Part shown: positions 57,185-64,000 of the stretch, one piece after another
Numbering within the stretch: the stretch's first letter is position 1
Layout: every line of letters starts with the position of its first letter
Assembly (NCBI RefSeq): GCF_004801315.1
Contig: NZ_SSNW01000014.1
Span: forward strand, 1 to 64,000
DNA length: 64,000 nucleotides
Direction of reading: 5' to 3'
Origin: Deinococcus sp. Arct2-2
GTDB taxonomy: Bacteria; Deinococcota; Deinococci; Deinococcales; Deinococcaceae
Program-made: the position numbers and the translations under genes
The notes under the pieces: model-generated
Databases searched by the model: none
The model's input: the letters and a program-made list of their open reading frames with translations, nothing else
What the model was told of the DNA's origin: nothing

Positions 57185-59250
57185 AGCACCTCCGAAGGTG
57201 TCAGAAAGCGGGTGCTGACCGGGGCCAACTCTTGCCCCTGCCAGTGGACAGGGTGTGTATTCCAGTTCTGAAGCAGGGTGATGCCCCCGCGCCGCGAGAG
57301 CCGCACACCCTCTGGAAGCGGTAGAGGACTCAGGCCCGCGCCGGTCAGCAGGTCTCTCAAGACCTCTGAAATCAGTGATTCGCTGTGCGCACCGATGACG
57401 GTCACGTTGCCGTACCGGATCACGGCGGCCTCCCCGTCCAGTGGGCCGCCCCGGTAGCGGTACAGGGCGTCTGCGCCCTCCAGCTCGTAGCTTTCGGCCC
57501 ACAGGTCGGCGCGATGGTTTGGCCCCGTATGTGCCCGTCCTGCACCTGCCGTAATGTCTTGGCCCATGCCCGGATACAAGCTGTCGTAATGCAGCAGGGC
57601 TGCGCCCACCACACTTCCCAAGTCGCCAAACTGCCCCGTTTCTGGTGTGCGCCCCGACGCGGTGCGGAAGGCGGTGCGCGGCCCGAACACCAGCCGGCAC
57701 TGCTGGGCGGCGGCTTCCAAGTGGCGGGCACGGTCGGGGGTCATCAGCGTGAGGGCCGGGGCCACCACAAGCGCGTACCCAGTCAGGTCGCTGTCCGGGT
57801 GAATGATGTCTACGTCTACGCCCAGGGCACGCAGGGCGCGGTAATACGCGAACGCCTGTGCCCAGTAATTCAGTCCTTCGGCGTGCGGCTGCAAGTTGTA
57901 GAGCCACAAGCTCTCGTAGTCGTGCAGCAGCGCCACTTTGTTCTGGACATTGCCCAAAGAAAACTCTTTCAGCTTCAGCGCCTCGACCTCGGCGTACCCC
58001 CGGTCTGGCCGCCCGCCATGCCGCAACAGGCCGGAGTGCATGACTTCTTGAGCCATCGTCGCGGCACGCCAGCGGAAATAGGACACCACATCGGCCCCGT
58101 GTGCCCACGCTTGGGCTGTCCAAAGCTGTACCGCGCCGCCCGCTGGCAACGGGTTGGAGGAAGCCCAATTGACCTGACCACACTGCTGTTCCATTACCCA
58201 AAAACCGCGTGAGGGGTGAGTGGAGAGTGGTGGGGCAGATTTATTGGCCTGTGCGGTGACAGCAGAGTTGGAAGGCACATCATTTTTTACTGGCCCACCC
58301 AGCATTCCCCGGTACAGATCATGGTTGAACCCCGTCAGATCTGGATGCCCTGTGCGGACGAACTCATGCGCCAGCTGCGGGTCGGTTAGTTTCCATTCAT
58401 GCACGGCTTGCAGGGTGCCGGTGGGATAGCTGTCCCAACTGGCAAAATCGAGGCCCGCAGTCACGCGGTAATGATCGAAGCCGCTGAAAAAGCCCATGAA
58501 ATTGTGCGTGATGAAGCGGCCTGGGGAGAGCTGGCGTAAAAGAGCGACCTGTTCAGCCTGAAACTGCACGATCTGGTCGCTGGAAAAGCGCAGGAAATCC
58601 AGCGCGTGTGCCGGATTGACCTCAGACACCGCCTGGTGCGGCAACGGAATCTGAGTCCAGTCAGCGTATTCCATACTCCAGAACACGTTGCCCCATGCCT
58701 CGTTCAGCGTGTCCAGCGTGCCGTAACGCTCTTCCAGCCACCCGTGAAACCCCTTTAATGCAGCGGGACTGTAGCTCTGGGCGGTATCCCCCCAGCCGAA
58801 TTCATTGTCGGTTTGCCATCCCACGACGGCCGGATGCTGCCCATACCGCTCTGCCATGGCCTGCGTGATCTGGCGTGAACACTCGCGGTAGACCGGGCTG
58901 GACAAGTCGCAGTGTCGCCGCGACCCAAAGGTTTTGACCTGTCCGGTGCGGCCGTGTGGCAAGATTTCAGGATGCTGGGCCACCAACCAGGCGGGTGGCG
59001 CGGCGGTGGGCGTACACAGCAGCACCTCCAGGCCCGCTGCCGCGTAGATGTCGATGGCCCGGTCAAGCCACGCCCAGTCGTACTGTCCTGGCTGCGGTTC
59101 CATCCGGCTCCAGGCAAATTCCGCGATCCGTACATACCGCAGGCCCAGCGCTTTCTGCGTCGCCGCGTGGTCCGCCCAGCGGTTTTCCGGCACATGTTCC
59201 GGATAATCGCAAACGCCGAGTTCAAGGTGAGTGGTTTGAAATGGGAGCAT
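57181..59250 (-). CDS. beta-galactosidase (GH42)
   Basis: A 689-residue cytoplasmic enzyme starting at the ATG at 59250. The GH42 barrel has acid/base Glu150 in [11 protein letters not shown] and nucleophile Glu354 in FWVMEQQCG. The trimerisation domain and C-terminal beta domain follow at about 390-680. There is an unusual insertion of about 28 residues (319-346) just before the nucleophile strand. It removes galactose from the short chains released by the GH53 galactanase. It is the first gene of the operon, under the LacI at 59624. Confidence 0.9.
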   Translation of the reverse strand: MLPFQTTHLELGVCDYPEHVPENRWADHAATQKALGLRYVRIAEFAWSRMEPQPGQYDWAWLDRAIDIYAAAGLEVLLCTPTAAPPAWLVAQHPEILPHGRTGQVKTFGSRRHCDLSSPVYRECSRQITQAMAERYGQHPAVVGWQTDNEFGWGDTAQSYSPAALKGFHGWLEERYGTLDTLNEAWGNVFWSMEYADWTQIPLPHQAVSEVNPAHALDFLRFSSDQIVQFQAEQVALLRQLSPGRFITHNFMGFFSGFDHYRVTAGLDFASWDSYPTGTLQAVHEWKLTDPQLAHEFVRTGHPDLTGFNHDLYRGMLGGPVKNDVPSNSAVTAQANKSAPPLSTHPSRGFWVMEQQCGQVNWASSNPLPAGGAVQLWTAQAWAHGADVVSYFRWRAATMAQEVMHSGLLRHGGRPDRGYAEVEALKLKEFSLGNVQNKVALLHDYESLWLYNLQPHAEGLNYWAQAFAYYRALRALGVDVDIIHPDSDLTGYALVVAPALTLMTPDRARHLEAAAQQCRLVFGPRTAFRTASGRTPETGQFGDLGSVVGAALLHYDSLYPGMGQDITAGAGRAHTGPNHRADLWAESYELEGADALYRYRGGPLDGEAAVIRYGNVTVIGAHSESLISEVLRDLLTGAGLSPLPLPEGVRLSRRGGITLLQNWNTHPVHWQGQELAPVSTRFLTPSEVL

Positions 59251-59387
59251 ACATACCTCTGAGAACAGGGTCTCAACCCAGGTTGAAGCCGCAGGACGGC
59301 GTGGAGGAACACACGGCACAGTTGCCGCGTTGGAAGTGACTGAACAGGTCAGTCTGGACAGAGATTGATAGCGCAAACAGTAAAAGA

Positions 59388-59401
59388 TGTTAAGGCTAAC
59401 A
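59388..59401. promoter_or_regulatory. LacI operator, GH42 side
   Basis: TGTTAAGGCTAACA, a near-perfect palindrome. Its exact reverse complement is found at 59594-59607. It lies 138 bp upstream of GH42. Confidence 0.75.
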
Positions 59402-59501
59402 CTTGCGTGCCAGATTACGTTTCGATGTCCGGTATCTTTGGGGCAGCCTATTGCATGCTTAGGGCTTTCTAAGGGAATGCTGCCTAGACGGCAAATCCTG
59501 A

Positions 59502-59537
59502 TCCTCTAGAGAAGCTCGGCTGAGCTTCTCTAGAGGA
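59502..59537. repeat. perfect 16-bp inverted repeat (hairpin)
   Basis: TCCTCTAGAGAAGCTC and its exact complement are separated by GGCT. There is no T run on either side. It stands between two divergent promoters, where a terminator would be unexpected unless it insulates them. Confidence 0.8.
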
Positions 59538-59593
59538 AGACAACCACTCTTTCTCCGATTGAAACAGGCGTGCCTCGCCCATACACATTCCTA

Positions 59594-59607
59594 TGTTAGC
59601 CTTAACA
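59594..59607. promoter_or_regulatory. LacI operator, regulator side
   Basis: TGTTAGCCTTAACA is the exact reverse complement of the site at 59388-59401. It lies 17 bp before the LacI start, well placed for autorepression. Confidence 0.8.
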
Positions 59608-59623
59608 ATATGGGGGATCTCCA

Positions 59624-60724
59624 ATGAAGACAGGCGAGAAGACGGCGACCTTGGCTGACGTCGCGCACCTTGCAGGCGTGTCGCAGCAGACCGTCTCCCG
59701 CGTGGTCAATACGCAGGGGCAGGTGTCGGCCCGCACCCGCGCCCGCGTGATGGACGCTGTCGGACAGTTGAACTATGTGCCCAACCGTTTGGCGCAGGGC
59801 TTGGCCCGGCAGCGCAGTCAGTCCATCGGCTTTGCCACCAACGATATTTCTCTGCACGCGCCTTCCCAGCTCACGTCTGGCATAGAGCGGGCGGCCAGGG
59901 AATCCGGCTTCAGCTTGATCGTGTCTATTGTGCCGGGCTACGGCCTCGCCAGCGTGACTCAGGCCGTTCGCGCCCTCAAGGAGCGGCAGGTGGACGGCGT
60001 GCTGATCAACGCCTCTCTGAGCAGCAAGGACGCCGCCGAAGTCTCGCGCCGATTTGCCGATGTGCCGTCTGTCTTCTTGGATGTTCCGCCGGATTCGCCC
60101 GTGAATGCGGCGCTGCTCGATCAATATCACGGCGCAGCTTTGGCGGCCCGGCATCTGCTGGAGTTGGGCCACACCCGGATCGCTTGCGTCCATGGGCCAC
60201 AAAACGCGGTGGCTGAACATTCACGCCTGCAGGGGTGGGGAGACGTGTTGAAAGATCGAAGCTTGGCGTTGGTGGCCCAGCAAGAAGGCGATTGGAGTCC
60301 GGCCAGCGGGTATGCCGCCGCAGTCGCGCTGTTGGCCTCTGGCATACCATTTACGGCGGTGTTGGTTGGGAACGATCAGATGGCGGTCGGTGTGCTGCGG
60401 GCCTTGTGGGAGCGCGGTCTCAACGTCCCCGGCGACGTGTCGGTCATCGGCTACGACGACACCGCCGAAAGTGCGCTGCTGATTCCGCCGCTGACCACCA
60501 TCCGGCAGGACTTCCCCACCCTCGGACAGAAAGCGTTTCACCACCTCAAGGCCCTCTTGGACGGCCCAGAACCCACCCGCGTGACCCTGACTCGGCCTGG
60601 GTTGGTGGTGCGTGCCAGCACTGCAAGGCCGCGCCTCGGCCAACGCCTCCAGTGGCAGGAGGCCTTACAGGTCGTGCAGCAGCACCTCTGGAACCGAGGA
60701 ACAGAAGAGCAGGGGGGCGAGTGA
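59624..60724 (+). CDS. LacI-family repressor of the galactan locus
   Basis: A 366-residue repressor. The HTH (ATLADVAHLAGVSQQTVSRVVN, residues about 8-29) and hinge (NRLAQGLARQRSQSIGF) precede the periplasmic-binding-like effector domain ending with a PLTTIRQDFPTLGQKAF segment. It is divergent from the GH42-GH53-binding protein operon with paired operators between, so it is the probable galactan-response repressor. The inducer is likely a galactose-containing oligosaccharide, inferred from the targets. Confidence 0.92.
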   Translation: MKTGEKTATLADVAHLAGVSQQTVSRVVNTQGQVSARTRARVMDAVGQLNYVPNRLAQGLARQRSQSIGFATNDISLHAPSQLTSGIERAARESGFSLIVSIVPGYGLASVTQAVRALKERQVDGVLINASLSSKDAAEVSRRFADVPSVFLDVPPDSPVNAALLDQYHGAALAARHLLELGHTRIACVHGPQNAVAEHSRLQGWGDVLKDRSLALVAQQEGDWSPASGYAAAVALLASGIPFTAVLVGNDQMAVGVLRALWERGLNVPGDVSVIGYDDTAESALLIPPLTTIRQDFPTLGQKAFHHLKALLDGPEPTRVTLTRPGLVVRASTARPRLGQRLQWQEALQVVQQHLWNRGTEEQGGE

Positions 60725-61022
60725 ATGAGGTGAGCCATTGTCCCGGAGGTAATCCCAGAGGGCCAACACGGTGTACCGACGAAGTAAGCCTGCCTTGCCG
60801 GACAGCTCCTGCTGATCAAGACGACTGCCGCATCCTGACGATAGGCGTGTAGCAAACCTGGGGGGGGTTCAGACCACCGTGGGACAACTTGAGAAATTCA
60901 TCGGGGTCTGGCTTCGGGCCCGCCTCACCACTTGGCCAGAGATGAGCTCTGTGTGAAGTGCTGCAATGGTCGCTTGCCGCTAAGCTAGACCGCATGTGGA
61001 TGGCCGCCCAGAAGCAGGACTC
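60725..61022. other. intergenic, no gene recognised
   Basis: About 300 bases between the LacI repressor and the single-domain receiver. No hairpin, repeat or gene is recognised. Confidence 0.4.
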
Positions 61023-61412
61023 ATGACCGCAGCAGCGGTGGTGCGCCGGGTCTTGATCATTGAGGACTGCGTGGAAGATGCGCTGCTCTTGGGGCTGGCG
61101 TTTGAAGACCATGCGCCGGGCGTGGAGGTGCAAGCGGTGTCCGATGGGGCCAGTGGAGTGGCGTACTGTCAGTCCCCCGACCCCCCACAGGTTGTGGTCT
61201 TGGATTTGCATCTGCCGGGACAGACTGGGCTGGAAATCTTAATGCAGTTGCGCCTGCAGGCTTCGGTGCCCGTGCAGGTGGTGTGCTGGAGCAGTCATGC
61301 CCATCCCGCCGAGGTGCAGGCCATCTTGGATCACGGCGCGGTGGCCTATGTTGAGAAGCCCAAGGAAGTGACAGGCTTTGGACAGCTCGTTCAGTCCCTG
61401 CTGACACTCTGA
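61023..61412 (+). CDS. single-domain response regulator
   Basis: A 129-residue CheY-like receiver. The ATG at 61023 follows an AGCAGGA site. Acidic pair in IIEDCVEDA, phosphoacceptor Asp61 in VLDLHLPGQTGLE, the switch Trp/Ser at CWSSHAHP and the lysine in YVEKPKE are present. It has no output domain. No kinase is adjacent, so it receives phosphate from a kinase elsewhere, perhaps a phytochrome-type or hybrid system. Confidence 0.88.
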   Translation: MTAAAVVRRVLIIEDCVEDALLLGLAFEDHAPGVEVQAVSDGASGVAYCQSPDPPQVVVLDLHLPGQTGLEILMQLRLQASVPVQVVCWSSHAHPAEVQAILDHGAVAYVEKPKEVTGFGQLVQSLLTL

Positions 61413-61775
61413 ATGGCCCAACGCGACCACCAGCGCCGAGTCTCAGATTATTCCCTACACCTCCAACCGGCTGCAGCCACCCGCTGGAGTGAATTCAATG
61501 CCCGCTGCCACAGCGATGACGTTCAGGTGCTGGAAAGTTGCGAGCGAGACCACTTCCAGTTCGGCGTGGTGGCACTCGCCTTCATCTGGCGCTGTGTCAG
61601 TGGGGATTTGGTAGCCAAGAAATCCCCACCGAAGTCCTTGAAGCACGGCTACAGCGCCAAAAACGTGTTCAGGCTGGGTCTGGATGACCTTGGCGTCCTT
61701 CTCTCAAGGCGGCCTCGACACAAATATTCGTCTAGGCCGGCATTCCTCCAGTTACTCGCAACTGTTGACCCCTAG
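61413..61775 (+). pseudogene. IS4-type transposase C-terminal fragment
   Basis: Reading FGVVALAFIWRC, then SLKHGYSAKNVFRLGLDDL matches the C-terminal end of IS4-family transposases found in Deinococcus (typical form: KKHGRxAKSxFRxGLD). The catalytic core upstream is missing, and the first 40 residues do not fit the family. It is a fragment, not a functional gene. Confidence 0.55.
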
Positions 61776-61897
61776 AGAGCACTACCGCTCAAGTCATGTG
61801 CAGCAAGGTGGAGACGGATAAGCGCGGCAACCTCGGGTTGGTGGGTTTTTCAGAAGTTCGGGTTTCAATTGAAATTTGAGGGCCGCACAATACAGGT

Positions 61898-62545
61898 ATG
61901 ACCGTTCCTCAGCCCCCCGCCTTCCACGTGAGGACACCTGCACAGGCCCAAGCGCTGCTGGACTTCACTTACGGAGCACGGCTGTTGGAACAGTTCATGC
62001 ACCCCAGCACGTCCAGCCAAGCTGCACACGCCCTCGCAGAACCCGCCAACCGCGTCGCCTACCACGTCCGTAAGCTCACCGATACGGGCCTGTTGCGCGT
62101 CTCTGGACATCAAGGCAAACGCGTTTTGTACCAAGTGGTCGCCCACACGTTCCATGTGCCGCGCGCACTCGTCCGGCTTAATGAGCCCCTTACGCTGATC
62201 GAGCCGGTCATGCGGGATATCACGAACGCCTACGCGCACGCCATCTTGGAATGGCAGGCCCGGCATAACCCGCACACCCCGGTGGGCGACGGTTCACAGT
62301 TCACCGTACACCTTGACGGTATCGGGCAGGAAGAGCCGAACAAGTCCCCTGTCGACGTTTCTGAAGGGCCGCACCCTCCCGCAATGCGGCTGCGCACCGT
62401 CCACCTCACCCCAGAGCAGTACCGGCAAGTTCAAGCGTCTCTCGACCAAATTCTGACGGAGCTTGCCCCAGAGGACGACGCCCCCAACGCAAAGAAAAGC
62501 ACGTTCGTCATCATGGGCTTCTCAGGCGCACTGCACGGCGGCTGA
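61898..62545 (+). CDS. ArsR-type winged-helix regulator
   Basis: A 215-residue protein. A winged HTH fills residues about 12-75 (LDFTYGARLLEQFM, SSQAAHALAEPANRVAYHVRKLTDTGLLRV), like the HTH_20 group of ArsR regulators. The C-terminal half is an alpha-rich effector region ending in STFVIMGFSG. No metal-binding Cys pair is seen. The small gene at 62610 follows in the same direction and may be its partner. Confidence 0.7.
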   Translation: MTVPQPPAFHVRTPAQAQALLDFTYGARLLEQFMHPSTSSQAAHALAEPANRVAYHVRKLTDTGLLRVSGHQGKRVLYQVVAHTFHVPRALVRLNEPLTLIEPVMRDITNAYAHAILEWQARHNPHTPVGDGSQFTVHLDGIGQEEPNKSPVDVSEGPHPPAMRLRTVHLTPEQYRQVQASLDQILTELAPEDDAPNAKKSTFVIMGFSGALHGG

Positions 62546-62609
62546 CGCTCACGTTCCCTCAAGTCTTCCCTGTTTTCGGCTGGTCACACGACCTGCCGCG
62601 GAGGTGCGT

Positions 62610-62804
62610 ATGTTTTTAGAAGAACGCTATCAGGCCGCCCATGACCGTCACGCGAAGTTCCTTGAAGAGGCGGCCACTGCCCGCTTGGTTCGGGAGCGTC
62701 CCTCTGGCCTTCTCTGGTGGCGACGGGTAGTGGTGTGGCGACCCGTGCAGTTCACCCTGCATCTGCCTAGCTTCGGCACACCAAGGGGTCAGCGCGGCGC
62801 ATAA
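62610..62804 (+). CDS. small basic protein of unknown function
   Basis: A 64-residue protein with GGAGG seven bases before the ATG, so it is probably real. A charged helix (EERYQAAHDRHAKFLEEAATARLVRE) is followed by LLWWRRVVVWRP. No family is recognised. It follows the ArsR-type gene by 64 bp and is likely in the same transcript. Confidence 0.55.
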   Translation: MFLEERYQAAHDRHAKFLEEAATARLVRERPSGLLWWRRVVVWRPVQFTLHLPSFGTPRGQRGA

Positions 62805-63240
62805 CGGTGGAGAGGCAATACAGAACGAGACACTGACGTTGTTCCGTAAGCCCGCTCCCCGGACTGCTCTATGGAGGAACGTTTCCCCAGTCAGTCAGTC
62901 CTTCAACTACCGCCCGCGCTTGGCACCGTAGTCCGCATCGTGCTGGATGCCTTTGCCTTCGCTCTGCCAGTGGTCTTGACTATGTTCTTTCACCCAGCAC
63001 CTTGTTGCCGAACCATGGTGTGATCATTGGCCGCCCTTGATGGACGCGTTGAACGATTTTGAGAGATCGACCTTGCCAACAGACTTGTCAGCCTGAATGA
63101 GAGTGACGAAACCGGCTCCACATGGCTCGGCTCAACACACACACTGGCCACAACCCTACCGAACACCTCCCTATCAACATGGAGTTGACGAAACACCATG
63201 CTTTCGTCAGCTCCAGTTGTACACCGGTTTGCTCTCAGGG
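62805..63240. other. intergenic with possible decayed coding text
   Basis: About 435 bases. On the minus strand two short open stretches, separated by a stop, read FVTLIQADKSVGKVDLSK (about 63030-63110) and WVKEHSQDHWQSEGKG (about 62930-62990). They look protein-like but are too short to identify. Confidence 0.3.
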
Positions 63241-64000
63241 CTATGGGTACTGGGTGACGTACACGGGCACACCGACTTTGGTGGTGTCGGCGGCGGCACC
63301 CACACCGTTGACCACATGATCCACTGTTCCCGCGCTGAGGTTTACAGTCATGATGTGGCGCAGCTGGACGCCGGGAGTCTGCGGAACTTCAAAACCATTT
63401 TCGGTGTGAATAGACGGTTTGTTTTGGTTGAACACGTACACTCCGCCCCCGAACAACTGATGGGTCTTGACTCGGCTTCCGACCTTGTAACCTGCCCAGC
63501 CTTCGACGCTGCCGTTCATCCAACTGTCTTGGGTGGGCGGATCGTAGGGCAGCTCGTTCTGGTACAGCACTGTTGTGCCGTTTTCGCCGTTCCAGATGGT
63601 GTTGTACTCTTGAAAATGCTCGACGAACAGGCCGGTGGCCGTCACATGATCGCCGTTCACCACAACCCCGTTGCGGCCTGTGTTGGTCTTCCAGCGTTCC
63701 GTATCGCCAGAAAAGCCTTCGATGCCGTGATCGGCGCGCCAGACCCAAGTGTGATCAATCAGCACATGGTCACTGTTGACCTCTAGCGCAGTCTCCGCCT
63801 TGCCGATATGGGGGCCGCCAACTCGGAAATACACGTCGCTGAGCGTCACGGGGTCAGATGGATCAGCCTTGCGCCCCCCGGTGTTGCCACGCTTCTTGCC
63901 CACTTGCAGCAGCGCCGGAGAGGTGATGGTTCCTGCGTCCACCGTCACGCCAGCGATGATCACGCCCGGCACATCGGCCACAGTTAAGGGAACCGAGCCA
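63241..64000 (-). CDS. beta-helix polysaccharide-active protein, C-terminal part (runs off the window)
   Basis: The last 250 or so residues of a protein related to the beta-helix domain at 10589-12805. Matching landmarks are VADVPGV, ALLQVG, VYFRVGGPHIGKAE, DHVLIDHTWVWRADHG, GVVVNGDHVTATGLFVEHFQEYNTIWNG, LYQNELPYDPPTQ and a terminal QYP. The reading stays open to base 64000, so the start lies beyond the edge. The two proteins agree in layout but differ widely in sequence, so they are old paralogues rather than a recent copy. Confidence 0.85.
   Translation of the reverse strand, partial: GSVPLTVADVPGVIIAGVTVDAGTITSPALLQVGKKRGNTGGRKADPSDPVTLSDVYFRVGGPHIGKAETALEVNSDHVLIDHTWVWRADHGIEGFSGDTERWKTNTGRNGVVVNGDHVTATGLFVEHFQEYNTIWNGENGTTVLYQNELPYDPPTQDSWMNGSVEGWAGYKVGSRVKTHQLFGGGVYVFNQNKPSIHTENGFEVPQTPGVQLRHIMTVNLSAGTVDHVVNGVGAAADTTKVGVPVYVTQYP

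Larger units (their letters stand above)
59251..59623. other. divergent promoter region of the galactan locus
   Basis: About 370 bases between the GH42 and LacI starts. It contains two mirror-image 14-bp operators and a strong hairpin, listed separately. Confidence 0.8.

Noticed and set aside
57185..58201. N-terminal extension of the GH53 frame back to 58201
   Set aside because: The extension is GH42 coding sequence in another frame. The GTG at 57184 has a ribosome site and begins a lipoprotein signal.

Overview
The window is high-GC bacterial DNA that looks like an accessory region (large plasmid, second chromosome or genomic island) of a Deinococcus-like organism. The best support is an N-acylamino-acid racemase of the Deinococcus type, together with many secreted lipoproteins, discoidin-domain enzymes and decayed insertion sequences. 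The genus is inferred from protein resemblance, not computed. I saw no rRNA, tRNA or CRISPR array and no replication genes. Almost everything is catabolic: sensing, uptake and breakdown of polysaccharides, sugars, polyols and D-amino-acid peptides.

Layout. 1-9.2 kb: an IS graveyard with an SDR/XRE divergent pair, a beta-lactamase-fold serine hydrolase, an OmpR-type two-component system and a decayed epoxide hydrolase. 9.2-20.1 kb: a LacI regulator with a palindromic operator faces secreted carbohydrate-active lipoproteins (a discoidin/beta-helix protein, a discoidin/DUF1996 protein and a GH128-like glucanase with a discoidin domain). Two further lipoproteins and a NarL-type two-component system follow. 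20.3-21.9 kb: a SIMPL protein and a 5'-truncated WYL regulator. 22.4-33.8 kb: a tight operon with racemase, GNAT, dipeptide ABC permeases, binding protein, two tandem serine hydrolases, D-aminoacylase-like amidohydrolase and an RpiR regulator. I read it as a D-amino-acid/N-acyl-amino-acid peptide salvage locus. 34.2-46.4 kb: a polyol/pentulose locus with L-xylulose reductase, sugar ABC transporter, polyol dehydrogenase, DeoR regulator, ribulokinase-like kinase and a split glycolate oxidase (glcF, glcD, glcE). 47.5-52.5 kb: truncated permease, DeoR regulator, GMC oxidoreductase, SIS isomerase and a frameshifted ROK kinase. 52.8-54.6 kb: a MarR/NmrA-like divergent pair and a damaged antitoxin. 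54.8-60.7 kb: a galactan locus (GH42, GH53, binding protein) facing a LacI regulator with two mirror-image operators. 60.7-64 kb: a lone receiver protein, an IS fragment, a winged-helix regulator with a small ORF, and at the right edge a second beta-helix protein related to the one at 10.6 kb.

Three themes run through the window. Catabolic modules carry their own local regulator. Recent sequence exchange has occurred between paralogues: a 398-bp perfect repeat makes two discoidin domains identical, and a 293-bp repeat with one mismatch makes two hydrolase N-termini identical. Gene decay is common: at least four IS remnants plus broken epoxide hydrolase, ROK kinase, permease, WYL and antitoxin genes. 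All functions are from reading motifs by eye; substrates are inferred.
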